DNA of 64,000 nucleotides from Pseudomonas mosselii (GTDB lineage Bacteria > Pseudomonadota > Gammaproteobacteria > Pseudomonadales > Pseudomonadaceae), in assembly GCF_019823065.1 (NCBI RefSeq), contig NZ_CP081966.1:5487501-5551500 (forward strand). Reading direction: 5' to 3'. Positions 18,050-26,831 of this stretch are shown in pieces. The position numbers and the translations under genes are program-made. Under the pieces are notes generated by a model. It did not search any database. It saw only the letters and a program-made list of their open reading frames with translations, and was not told the DNA's origin. Position 1 is the first letter of the stretch; every line of letters starts with the position of its first letter.

Positions 18050-20146
18050 CTAGAAACCGCTCTCGCGCACGCCCAATGCCGCCAGCCGACGCCAGGCGCT
18101 GCCCAGCAGCGACTCCCGGGCCCCATCGAGCACCACCACCCCGCGCAGTGGCTGGTTCACGTCGGGCATCTCGGCCAGCGGGCTCAGGCGTACGCCGTAT
18201 TGTGCCTGCACCGGCTCTGCGCGCTGCTGGGCATCGCGACGCACGGCCACCGGCCCATGGCGATCGGACGCCAGCGCCTCGAGCTCCAGCACCGCCACGC
18301 CGGTGGCATCGACCTGCTCGACGCGCACCGGCAACGCCGGCCGCCCCGGGTCATCGGCGATGAAGCGTCCCTCGCTGCCAACCGCCACGCGCCACAGGTC
18401 GGCCTCGGCCAGATAGCCCCGCAGGCGCAGGCCTGGCTCGACCAAACGGCCGAGTGTCTGTGCCGGGCTGACCCATTGTCCTGGGGCCAGATCGGCCGGC
18501 AGGTCACGCAGTACCCCCGCACGCGGCGCCCGCAGTTGCAGGCGTTCACGCTGGGCCGCCAGCCCCCGATATTCGGCCACGGCCTCGGCCAGCTGCTGCT
18601 CGAGCACACCGGTATCGCCCGCCGTCTCGCTGCGGCCGGCCTGACGCCGCAAGAGCAACTGCAGGATGTCGATCTCGCGACGCACAATGGACTGGCGCGA
18701 AGCCAGGTCGGGTGACTCCAGCTCCAGTAGTAACTCCCCCTGGGCGACCACCTGCCCTTCACGCACCGGCAGACGCTTCACCCGAGCCGCCACGGGCGCG
18801 TGCAAGGCGCTGACCCGGGACGCCTCGAGCATCGCCGGCACGTCCACCGCGCCGCGCCAGGGCACCACCAGCACGGCCAGCAGCAGCGCCAGCACGGCTG
18901 CGCCCCGCAATGCCTTGCCCGGCGCCGCCTGACCACGGCGCAGCCACCACTGCTGCAGCTCCTTCCACACTGGCAGGCCGATGAACCACACCAGTTCCAC
19001 CAGCATCAGGAAGATGCCCAACACCTTGAAGAACAGGTGATACACCGCCAGGGCGATACCGAAGAACAAGACCGCGCGCCATAGCCAGGCGCCATACCCC
19101 CAGACCAGCAATCGCCGGCGCATCACCGGCGGCCAGGCTTCTGGAGCCGGCTCGCCATAGCCGAACAGGGCCTCGCGCAGACGCCAGCGACACAGGGCGA
19201 AGGCGCGCTGCTGCAGGTTCTCGACACCCCACAGGTCACTCACCAGGAAGTAGCCATCGAAGCGCATGAACGGGTTGAGGTTGACCAGCAAGGTGGTGAT
19301 CCAGGTGGCACTGGCCAGCATGAATGCCGCCGTGCGCGCCGGGCCATCGGGCAACAGCGACCAGGCCAGCAGCGCCAAAACCGCCAGCACCAGCTCGGCG
19401 AACACCCCGCCGGCGTCGATCAGCAGCCGCGAACGGCGGTCACGCACCCGCCAGGCATCGCTGACATCGGTATAGAACATCGGCAGCAGCACCATGAACG
19501 CCAGCCCCATGCTCTGCACCCGGCAGCCGGCACGCTTGGCCATGAACGCATGGCCGAACTCGTGGCAGAGCTTGGCGAACCCCAGCGCCACGCCGAAGGC
19601 GAGGATGCCGCCCAGGCTGAACAGGTGCGGGAAGGTGGCGATGAAGCGCGACCAGTCGCGCGCCACCAGGAACACGCCCAACGCCAGCAGCAGCGGCAGG
19701 GCCACGCGCACCATCCAGCCGCCATGACGTTCCAGTACCGGCCAGGCACGATTGAGGAAAGCGTCCGGACGCCACAACGGAATCCGGAAGAACAGGTACT
19801 GGTGCAGCACGCGCGTCCACAGGCTCTGACGGCTCGCGGCGGCCTTGGTCGCATAGCTGTCGCGCTGGCGGGCGTCCTCGGCGCTGATCAGATCGTGCTG
19901 GCCGAGGAACAGCAACAGTTCTTCCAGCGCCTGCTGGTCGACGGCCAGGCCGGGTTCGGCATTGGCCGCCGCCAGCACATGCTGCGGGTCGCCCAGGCGC
20001 CAGTGTTGCAGCAAGCGCACGGCAATGGCACCGAGTTTGAAGTAGCGCCCGCGCAACGGGTCGGCGAGGGTCCACTGGGGCGCGCCATCGTGGCCAGGCG
20101 CCGCCGCGGACAGTTGCAGGTCGGCCCGCAGCGGCGGCAGGTTCAT
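18050..20146 (-). CDS. M50-type membrane metalloprotease fused to an HlyD-like domain
   Basis: The 698-residue inner-membrane protein has three parts. Residues about 1-100 resemble a PqqD-like winged-helix segment. A polytopic M50/site-2-protease core (about 140-430) carries the zinc motif H-E-F-G-H (195-199) and the second signature N-P-F-M-R-F-D-G-Y (291-299). From about 435 there is a periplasmic HlyD/biotinyl-lipoyl-like adaptor region with a coiled-coil hairpin (about 480-540). Such fusions are thought to act in peptide or protein export. Here the protein takes the place in the operon where an ABC transporter would be expected. Its start overlaps the upstream adaptor stop as ATGA. Confidence 0.85.
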   Translation of the reverse strand: MNLPPLRADLQLSAAAPGHDGAPQWTLADPLRGRYFKLGAIAVRLLQHWRLGDPQHVLAAANAEPGLAVDQQALEELLLFLGQHDLISAEDARQRDSYATKAAASRQSLWTRVLHQYLFFRIPLWRPDAFLNRAWPVLERHGGWMVRVALPLLLALGVFLVARDWSRFIATFPHLFSLGGILAFGVALGFAKLCHEFGHAFMAKRAGCRVQSMGLAFMVLLPMFYTDVSDAWRVRDRRSRLLIDAGGVFAELVLAVLALLAWSLLPDGPARTAAFMLASATWITTLLVNLNPFMRFDGYFLVSDLWGVENLQQRAFALCRWRLREALFGYGEPAPEAWPPVMRRRLLVWGYGAWLWRAVLFFGIALAVYHLFFKVLGIFLMLVELVWFIGLPVWKELQQWWLRRGQAAPGKALRGAAVLALLLAVLVVPWRGAVDVPAMLEASRVSALHAPVAARVKRLPVREGQVVAQGELLLELESPDLASRQSIVRREIDILQLLLRRQAGRSETAGDTGVLEQQLAEAVAEYRGLAAQRERLQLRAPRAGVLRDLPADLAPGQWVSPAQTLGRLVEPGLRLRGYLAEADLWRVAVGSEGRFIADDPGRPALPVRVEQVDATGVAVLELEALASDRHGPVAVRRDAQQRAEPVQAQYGVRLSPLAEMPDVNQPLRGVVVLDGARESLLGSAWRRLAALGVRESGF

Positions 20147-21462
20147 AGCCCTAGCCCCTGGCGCAATGCCGCCAGTGGTCGACGCAGCAGGTAGTAGACC
20201 AGCGGCGCGCGCTCGCCATACAGCTTGGCGGTCCCGCGCAGGCCGATCCGCGGCGGCGCCTCCTCGAAACCGGCATCAAGCCGGTAGGCGAGCTGCCCGG
20301 CGGCAGTCGCCTGGGCCTCGTAGGCGGCGCGCTGCAGACGAGCACCATGGCGATGCAGCGGATCGCTGTCGAGAAACAGCGCCACCTCGGCGCCAGGCTG
20401 CAAGGCGATGGCATCGCCCACCGGCAGTTCCAGGCGCAGCTCGGCCTGCTGCGGATCAGCCAGTTGCATCAGCCGCTCGCCGGTCTGCACCGGCTTGCCG
20501 GTCCAGCGCTCGGCATCGGCGAACACCGCGATCCCCGCGCGCTCGGCGCGGATCTCGCTGCGGCCGAGGAGCTGGCGGGCGTAATCCAGCTCGGCACGCT
20601 TCTGCTCCACACGAGCAGCCAGCAGATCAAGGCGTGCGTTGGACTCGGCGTCGCTGAAGGCGCGCTGGGTGCTGGCCTTGAGCTCAGCCTCGGCCACGCC
20701 AAGGGCGCGCCCGGCGACGTCGGCCTGGGCCTTGAGCGTGGTGGCATCGAAGCGCACCAGCACGTCGCCAACGGCGACCGTCTGGTTGGGCTTGACCAGA
20801 AATTCGGCGATCACCCCGTCCAGCGGCGCGGCGACCACCCGTCCCGCCCGTGGCACGACCTCGGCCGGTGCCAGCACCGACTGGCGCACCGGCACCAGCA
20901 ATACCAGCAACAGTGCTGCGGCCACCGTCAGCAGACGCCGCCGTGGCCAGCGCAGGCGCCAGGGGCGGACCGGGTGCAGGGCCAGCCAGGCATGGGCGTA
21001 GGTATCGCCCAACTGGTTGAGCAGGGCCTGCTCGGCGGGGGTGAAGGCTTGATCACGGGCCAGCCACAGGCCACCGAACACGTCGCCGTTGCGGTCGAGC
21101 AGCGGCAACCAATAGGCATGAGCGGCCGACAATGATTGCCAGTCGGCCAGTGCCTGGTCATCCAGCCTGGCCGGGTCTACCACGGCGGCCTGAGCAGCCA
21201 ATCCAGCCCTTTGCAAACGGTGAGCGGCGCGCTCGACGAACGCCACGAACGGCGCATGGGGCTCCACCACGCTGATGCCGGTCAGCGCCCGAACCTTGCC
21301 AGCGATCAGCAGCGCGGCATGACGAAAGCCGAACAACGCCTGGCCGTCATTGACCATGCTGTAAGCCAACTGCTCGGTGCTGGCGGCCTGGCGCGCCTGG
21401 CGCTGCAAACCGAGAAAGTGGGCGAAGGCATGCTCGGCCACACCTGCGGCAGCGGCGGTCAT
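20143..21462 (-). CDS. HlyD-family adaptor with N-terminal GAF-like domain
   Basis: The 439-residue protein has a cytoplasmic N-terminal domain (about 30-160) with GAF-like features (A-x-L-L-I-A-G-K-V-R-A-L, W-L-P-L-L-D-R-N-G-D-V-F-G-G-L-W-L-A), one transmembrane helix (about 176-192) and a periplasmic HlyD region. That region has the lipoyl motif V-V-A-A-P-L-D-G-V-I-A-E-F-L-V-K-P-N-Q-T-V and a helical hairpin at about 240-310. It should bridge the inner membrane to a TolC-type duct, and a cytosolic sensing domain on an adaptor is unusual. It is coupled by 4-bp overlaps to the genes on both sides. Confidence 0.82.
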   Translation of the reverse strand: MTAAAAGVAEHAFAHFLGLQRQARQAASTEQLAYSMVNDGQALFGFRHAALLIAGKVRALTGISVVEPHAPFVAFVERAAHRLQRAGLAAQAAVVDPARLDDQALADWQSLSAAHAYWLPLLDRNGDVFGGLWLARDQAFTPAEQALLNQLGDTYAHAWLALHPVRPWRLRWPRRRLLTVAAALLLVLLVPVRQSVLAPAEVVPRAGRVVAAPLDGVIAEFLVKPNQTVAVGDVLVRFDATTLKAQADVAGRALGVAEAELKASTQRAFSDAESNARLDLLAARVEQKRAELDYARQLLGRSEIRAERAGIAVFADAERWTGKPVQTGERLMQLADPQQAELRLELPVGDAIALQPGAEVALFLDSDPLHRHGARLQRAAYEAQATAAGQLAYRLDAGFEEAPPRIGLRGTAKLYGERAPLVYYLLRRPLAALRQGLGL

Positions 21463-22235
21463 GGCTGTTGCGCGAAGTGGGCGGTACCGCTCATGCCGGC
21501 CAGCAGCCCTTGGCTGTCGCTGGGCAGTTCACCGATCAGTTGCAGGGTCTGGCTGCCTTCGTCGATCCGCGCGCCGACACGCTTGACCTGCGCCTGCAGC
21601 GGCCTGCCGGTTTCATCCGGAACGAATTCGAACGGCTGACCGGGCTTGAGCCGCCCCAACCAGCGTGAGGGTACCAGCAGGTGGATTTCCAGCGAGCGAT
21701 TGTCCACCACCTCGATCAACGGCGCACCGCTGGGCACGCTTTCATGGGGCTGAGCTCGGCGCTGCACCACCCGCCCGTCGAACGGCGCGCTGACCACGCA
21801 GCGTTTGATCTGCACCTGGTACACCTGAGCTTCGGCCTGGGCCTGGGCCTGCTTGGCCTCGGCCAGCGACACTTCGAACTGGCCGACTGACTTCAGGGCA
21901 GCCAACTGGCGGTTGTGCCTGAGTTCCTCACTGGCGGCACGCACGGCGGCCTGGGCGGCGTTGAGCTGGGCTTGATAGGCGCTGCAATCGAAGCGGGCCA
22001 GGGTGCTGCCCTTTTTGAAGTCCTGGCCATCGGCGAAAGGCATTTCGACGATGCGCCCGGCCAGTTCACTGGACAACACGGCCTGGTCACGGGCCCGCAG
22101 CACGCCACGGGGATTCTGTTCGGCGCTGCTGCTGGAGGCGGTGTCGAGCAAGGGGTCGGCAGGCGACTCGTCGGCATGCGCCAGCGGCAGGTGCAACACA
22201 CACAGGGTCAAAGCCAGACGGATACCGTGAAGCAT
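21459..22235 (-). CDS. Periplasmic HlyD/RND-type adaptor protein
   Basis: The ATG at 22235 is preferred: AAGGGAG lies 8 bp upstream and the product then begins with a signal peptide ending L-A-H-A. The protein is 258 residues with the lipoyl half-motifs (V-L-S-S-E-L-A-G-R-I-V-E-M-P-F-A-D-G and V-V-S-A-P-F-D-G-R-V-V), a coiled-coil hairpin between them, and a beta-barrel segment. It is the first gene of the export cluster and overlaps the next by ATGA. It probably forms part of the periplasmic conduit with the two inner-membrane HlyD-containing proteins. Confidence 0.85.
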   Translation of the reverse strand: MLHGIRLALTLCVLHLPLAHADESPADPLLDTASSSSAEQNPRGVLRARDQAVLSSELAGRIVEMPFADGQDFKKGSTLARFDCSAYQAQLNAAQAAVRAASEELRHNRQLAALKSVGQFEVSLAEAKQAQAQAEAQVYQVQIKRCVVSAPFDGRVVQRRAQPHESVPSGAPLIEVVDNRSLEIHLLVPSRWLGRLKPGQPFEFVPDETGRPLQAQVKRVGARIDEGSQTLQLIGELPSDSQGLLAGMSGTAHFAQQP

Positions 22236-22376
22236 GTTGCGCACTCCCTTGCGAGCTGGTTGCCGGGAGTGTAAGGCAAAAAATGATGGCACGGATACAT
22301 CACCTGGATGAAGAATCGGGCGACTCGAAGGATCCGGCAAATCCTCCGAGTGGCGGTCAACGCCGTCGCAATGACC

Positions 22377-23771
22377 TCAACCCAGCGAACGCGCTCCCAC
22401 GGCCCTGCGGGAATGTCCACGGGTGGTGACGATCCCCAGGAACGAGATCACGATCGCCAGGCTCAAGGTGGCGGTCACCTCGGCGCGGTGCTCCTCGGTG
22501 AACATCATCACGGCCAGGGCACCGCTGATGAACAGGATCACCGCCCAGGTCAGCCAGGGGAACAGCCACATGCGGAACTTGAGGTTGGCGTTCTCGCGCT
22601 CCAGCCGACCACGCATGCGCAGTTGTGAAATGGCGATCACCAGGTACACCAGCAGCGCGATGGCGCCGGAGCTGGCGAGCAGGAACTCGAACACGCCTTT
22701 GGGTGCAAAGTAGTTGAGGATGGCGATGGCTGCGCCGATCAGGGTGCTGCCGAATACCGCGGCGCGCGGTACACCCACCTTGGACGTGTGCTTCAGCAAG
22801 GCAGGGGCATCGCCACGCTTGGCCAGCGAGTACATCATCCGCGAAGCGATATAGATCGATGAGTTCATGCAGCTGGTCACCGCGATCAATACCACGATGT
22901 CGACCATCAGCGCCGCGTTCGGGATGTTCATGATTTCCAGCGCACGCTGGTAGGAACCCACTACCGCCAGTTGCGGGTCATTCCACGGCACCACCGAGAT
23001 GATCACGAAGATCGACAATATATAGAACGTACTGATACGCCAGATCACCGAACGGGTGGCCTTGGCGATGTTGCGTGCCGGGTCGCTGGACTCGGAGGCG
23101 GCGATGGTCACCGCCTCGGTGCCGATGAAGCTGAACATCACGGTGATGAATGCACCGACCACCGCGGACCAGCCCTTGGGCGCGAAACCGCCGTGCTCGT
23201 CCATCAGCGTGCTCAGCCCACTGACCTCGCGCTCAGGCAACCAACCCAGCAGCGCGGCGAAGCCCAGGCCGATGAAGCCGAGAATGGCGGTGACCTTGAG
23301 AATGGCGAACCAGAACTCGAACTCACCGTACTTGGCCACGCTGAACAGGTTGGTGCAGGCCAGCAGCAGCACCGAGGCCAGGGCGAAGATCCAGCTGTCC
23401 ACCTGGGGGAACCAGGCGTTGAGCACATGCCCGGCGGCCAGCGCCTCGATGGGGATCACCAGTACCCAGAACCACCAGTACAGCCAGCCGATGGTGTAGC
23501 CGGCCCAACGACCGATGGCCTGGTCGGCGTAGGTGGAAAACGAGCCGGTGTCGGGGTGGGCCACGGCCATTTCGCCGAGCATGCGCATGACCAGCACCAC
23601 CAGGGTGCCGGCCACGAAATAGGAGAGGATGGTGGCCGGGCCGGCCGCCGCGATGGCGTGCCCGGAGCCGACGAAGAGCCCCGCGCCGATGATGCCGGCG
23701 ATGGACAGCATCGTTACGTGACGTGGCTTGAAACCTTGAGCAAGGTTGCCATCAGTTCCCACGGTGTTCAT
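22377..23771 (-). CDS. gabP: GABA / amino acid permease (APC superfamily)
   Basis: The 464-residue, 12-helix permease begins with the amino acid transporter signature M-L-S-I-A-G-I-I-G-A-G-L-F-V-G-S-G and contains G-E-M-A-V-A-H-P-D-T-G-S-F-S-T-Y-A, typical of GabP/AnsP-type proton symporters. Overall length and the F-S-F-I-G-T-E-A-V-T-I-A-A-S-E-S consensus match gamma-aminobutyrate permease. It reads toward the export cluster and ends 141 bp before it. Exact substrate choice among GABA-like amino acids is inferred from family. Confidence 0.85.
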   Translation of the reverse strand: MNTVGTDGNLAQGFKPRHVTMLSIAGIIGAGLFVGSGHAIAAAGPATILSYFVAGTLVVLVMRMLGEMAVAHPDTGSFSTYADQAIGRWAGYTIGWLYWWFWVLVIPIEALAAGHVLNAWFPQVDSWIFALASVLLLACTNLFSVAKYGEFEFWFAILKVTAILGFIGLGFAALLGWLPEREVSGLSTLMDEHGGFAPKGWSAVVGAFITVMFSFIGTEAVTIAASESSDPARNIAKATRSVIWRISTFYILSIFVIISVVPWNDPQLAVVGSYQRALEIMNIPNAALMVDIVVLIAVTSCMNSSIYIASRMMYSLAKRGDAPALLKHTSKVGVPRAAVFGSTLIGAAIAILNYFAPKGVFEFLLASSGAIALLVYLVIAISQLRMRGRLERENANLKFRMWLFPWLTWAVILFISGALAVMMFTEEHRAEVTATLSLAIVISFLGIVTTRGHSRRAVGARSLG

Positions 23772-24031
23772 TGGTCTTGTTCTCTTTTTGCTGACACAAG
23801 GAAGGGACGGGCAGGGGCAGGCGAAACGGTCTCCTCGGCAAAGGGCGGAGTACGTTGCGCACGCTCTGTTACGGCCTTCTCACGCGCCCGGGCAACGCAC
23901 CGTGGGGATGCGGGCTTCACTTTAAGCCGGGCGCGGCGCGAGCAAAATGCTCGAAAACGTCAGACAACTGTTCGATCACGACACCGCGTGCCCACGCACG
24001 TCAGTCAAGCCCCCGGACGTGCCTGTTTGCG

Positions 24032-24127
24032 TCAGTCGCGGTCACGCCGGTAGTGCCAGTAGAAGTTCACCACCGCGAACACCACGATCACCGTGACGAT
24101 CATCAGGCCGATCTGCAGATTGCTCAT
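24032..24127 (-). CDS. 31-residue single-pass membrane microprotein coupled to the CorA-like gene
   Basis: The start codon overlaps the stop of the CorA-like gene as ATGA (24124-24127), a classic translational-coupling junction. The product is one hydrophobic helix (about residues 5-23, rich in I, V and F) followed by a charged tail W-H-Y-R-R-D-R-D. It has no known domain. Its size and coupling suggest a small regulatory or stabilising subunit of the transporter. It is short enough to be missed by most annotation pipelines. Confidence 0.65.
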   Translation of the reverse strand: MSNLQIGLMIVTVIVVFAVVNFYWHYRRDRD

Positions 24128-25140
24128 GGTGTTCTCCAACTGGCGATTCCAGGGAATGAAGGGGTGGGCCGCACAGCAGGGCGCTCGGTTTGCGCAGGGG
24201 ACGCGACAGGGCGACGCCCCCGGGCCAGACGCTTGAGCGCCAGCACCATGAGCACGCCCAGCAGCACCATCGCCAGCACCAGCAAGGCATAGGCCAGCCA
24301 CCAGGGCACGCCCGCGGTCATCATGCTGAACTCGGACATGCCGCCAATGCTGGCGATCAGGTTCAGCGGCAGGAACACCACGTTGATCAGGGTGAGCTTG
24401 CGCAGAGTCTCGTTCATCGCGTTGTTGGCCAGGTTGCCCCGGGCGTCCATCAAGCCCGCGAACACCGTCGAGTAGATCTCGGCCTGCTTGTGGCACTGGT
24501 CGTTCTCGATGACCAGGTCGTCGATCAGCGCCAGCACCTCAGGGTTGAAATGGCGCTTCTCGCCATGGGCGCGCAGGCGCGAGAGCACCGCGCCATTGCT
24601 GTGGATGGCGTTGATGTAGTGAATCAGGCTCTCGCTGAGGTTGAACATCTGCATCAGGTGGTGGTTCTCCAGCGACTGCTCGAAGCGTTGCTGCAGCTCG
24701 CGGGCGACCATCTTGATCACCTTCAGGTGCCCCAGGTAGTGATGCAGGTTGTCCAGCAGGATGGCCAGCAGCACATCCATCGGATCGTGCAGCGCATGGC
24801 GCTGCCCGAGGCCATCGAGCAGGGAGGCATCCGGGGCGATCAGCACCAGGTGGCCGTCGACCATCAGCATGCCGAACGAGGACACCTGGAAGGCGAAGCT
24901 GTCGCCACCGGTGTAGCTCTGCGGACGCTTCCAGATCAGGAACAGGCCATCGCGATGCAATTCGATGCGCGACACCTCGTCCGGATCCAGCGCCGAAGCC
25001 AGGGCATGGGCATCCAGGTGGAACCAGGCCTGCAGCAGCTCACGCTCGGCACTGTCCGGTTCGACGAACAGCAGCACCTCGCGATCGAGCCCCTCGCGCT
25101 TGCGCAACTGACCATGGGCCAGGCTGTAGCTTTCGATCAT
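24124..25140 (-). CDS. CorA-family divalent cation transporter with GMS in place of GMN
   Basis: The 338-residue protein has a large soluble N-terminal domain (about 1-245) with long helices, then two C-terminal transmembrane helices (about 248-266 and 279-302), the CorA/ZntB architecture. The signature loop that reads G-M-N in CorA reads G-G-M-S-E-F here (Gly267-Met268-Ser269). The loop Asn contacts hydrated Mg2+ in known structures, so selectivity may differ. Its gene is followed by a 4-bp-overlapping microprotein gene and preceded by the ATP-grasp ligase gene 12 bp away, so all three may be one operon. Confidence 0.85.
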   Translation of the reverse strand: MIESYSLAHGQLRKREGLDREVLLFVEPDSAERELLQAWFHLDAHALASALDPDEVSRIELHRDGLFLIWKRPQSYTGGDSFAFQVSSFGMLMVDGHLVLIAPDASLLDGLGQRHALHDPMDVLLAILLDNLHHYLGHLKVIKMVARELQQRFEQSLENHHLMQMFNLSESLIHYINAIHSNGAVLSRLRAHGEKRHFNPEVLALIDDLVIENDQCHKQAEIYSTVFAGLMDARGNLANNAMNETLRKLTLINVVFLPLNLIASIGGMSEFSMMTAGVPWWLAYALLVLAMVLLGVLMVLALKRLARGRRPVASPAQTERPAVRPTPSFPGIASWRTP

Positions 25141-25152
25141 GCCAGCACCTCG

Positions 25153-26739
25153 TTACCAGGCTTGCCCCCGGCGCTTCTGCTCCAGGCGGCGGATGAATTC
25201 CTCCAGCACCAGGGTGTAGAGGTCGTCGTGCAGGTAGGCGTCCTCGATGCCGGCGTCGAGGTTGGGGTTGTCGTTGACCTCGATCACCACCACCCGGTCA
25301 CCCACCTGCTTGAGGTCGACGCCGTACAGGCCATCGCCGATCAGATTGGCGGCCTTCACCGCCAGATCCACCACCGCGCGTGGCGCTTCGTGCACAGCCA
25401 GAGTGCGGCATTCGCCGTTGACCTCGTCGCGCTGGGCCTGATGGTTGAAGATCTGCCAGTGGCCCTTGGACATGAAGTACTGGCAGGCGAAGATCGGCTT
25501 GCGGTTGAGCACGCCGATGCGCCAGTCGTATTCGGTGTAGAGGTATTCCTGGGCCAGTAGCAGCACCGAGTGCTCGAACAGTTCGGCGGTGGCGGCCTGG
25601 AGTTCGGCGGCGTCCTTGACCTTGATCACGCCCCGCGAGAAACAGCCGTCAGGGATCTTCAGCACCAGTGGAAAGCCCAGCCGCTCGCCAATACCTTCCA
25701 GCGCCTGGGGGTTGTCGCGGTAGAGGATTTCGCTGGCCGGCATGGCCAGGCGATGACTGCGCAACAGGTCGGTCAGGTAGACCTTGTTGGTGCAGCGCAG
25801 GATCGACGCCGGGTCGTCCATCACCACCAGCCCTTCGCTCTCGGCCTTCTTGGCAAAGCGATAGGTGTGGTTGTCGACGCTGGTGGTCTCGCGGATCAGC
25901 AGCGCGTCGTATTCGGCCAGGCGGGCGTAGTCCTTCTTGCCGATCAGCTCGACGTCGACCCCGAGCTGGCGACCGGCGCGAATGAAGTGCTCCAGCGCCT
26001 TGGGGTTCGACGGCGGCAGCGCCTCATCAGGGTCGTGGAGGATCGCCAGGTCGTAGCGCGCCACCCGCCGCGAGCGCGGTTGACGCCAGATCCGCCGGCT
26101 GAAGCCATCGAGGGCATTGGCGAAGGGGTCCTGCTGGTCTTCACGCAACTTGTGCAGCGCGCCGACCTTGACCCCGGCGATATGCCAGGTGCTGGTCTTG
26201 CGGAACTCCACCAGCAGGATCGGGCACGGGAAGCTTTCGAACAGCTGGCGGGCAATGTCTTGCAGCGGTTCCAGATCGGTACGGCCGAAATACAGGGTCA
26301 GGGTGAACCCTTCGGTTTCGCCGTAGGGGTGATTGGCCAGGGCACTTTCCAAGCTGCGCGCCATGTCGTCCAGGGCCAATCCATATAACGACTTGCGGGT
26401 CAATTCACTGATACTTCTGACCGAAGGAATGACTTTATGTCCGCGCGCCTCGGCCAACAACGAACAATAATAACCGTGGCCTAGATACTTATAATTACGG
26501 CATAGATTTATCACCTGGACACGCTTGCCGTTATCGGCTTCGCGTGGCGCCTCCAGGTATTCCTGGGCCGTCACGACATCCTCGCTGGGCAGGTACGAAG
26601 CCCAGTCCTCACGCCGCTCCACGATGATAACCAGCTGACTTGACTTGTTATCCAGGGTCAGTGGATAAATAACACCAGCCGTACGTGAGTGTGAACTTTC
26701 CCCGGGCCAGCCAGGTAAGGGTTCCTGAAACGATGACAT
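25153..26739 (-). CDS. RLAN-domain RimK-type ATP-grasp ligase
   Basis: The start is placed at ATG 26739 (528 residues); an in-frame ATG at 26808 would add 23 poorly conserved residues. Residues about 40-180 match the RimK-like ATP-grasp N-terminal (RLAN) domain, with I-I-V-E-R-R-E-D-W. The C-terminal part is an ATP-grasp with lysine in L-V-L-K-I-P-D-G-C-F-S-R-G, Y-D-W-R-I-G-V-L and metal-binding E-V-N-D-N-P-N-L-D-A-G. Such enzymes form amide bonds by ligating amino acids to a peptide or protein carboxylate. Divergence from a GNAT-C39 fusion matches a family association noted in comparative genomics. The substrate is unknown. Confidence 0.85.
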   Translation of the reverse strand: MSSFQEPLPGWPGESSHSRTAGVIYPLTLDNKSSQLVIIVERREDWASYLPSEDVVTAQEYLEAPREADNGKRVQVINLCRNYKYLGHGYYCSLLAEARGHKVIPSVRSISELTRKSLYGLALDDMARSLESALANHPYGETEGFTLTLYFGRTDLEPLQDIARQLFESFPCPILLVEFRKTSTWHIAGVKVGALHKLREDQQDPFANALDGFSRRIWRQPRSRRVARYDLAILHDPDEALPPSNPKALEHFIRAGRQLGVDVELIGKKDYARLAEYDALLIRETTSVDNHTYRFAKKAESEGLVVMDDPASILRCTNKVYLTDLLRSHRLAMPASEILYRDNPQALEGIGERLGFPLVLKIPDGCFSRGVIKVKDAAELQAATAELFEHSVLLLAQEYLYTEYDWRIGVLNRKPIFACQYFMSKGHWQIFNHQAQRDEVNGECRTLAVHEAPRAVVDLAVKAANLIGDGLYGVDLKQVGDRVVVIEVNDNPNLDAGIEDAYLHDDLYTLVLEEFIRRLEQKRRGQAW

Positions 26740-26831
26740 ATTTGAAGCCCTGTGTTGGGTAGACACGGTTTCTATTAAGCACGAAGTTTTTCGAATGTCC
26801 CGTTTCATTACGCAACTTTTACGGCGGCCCT

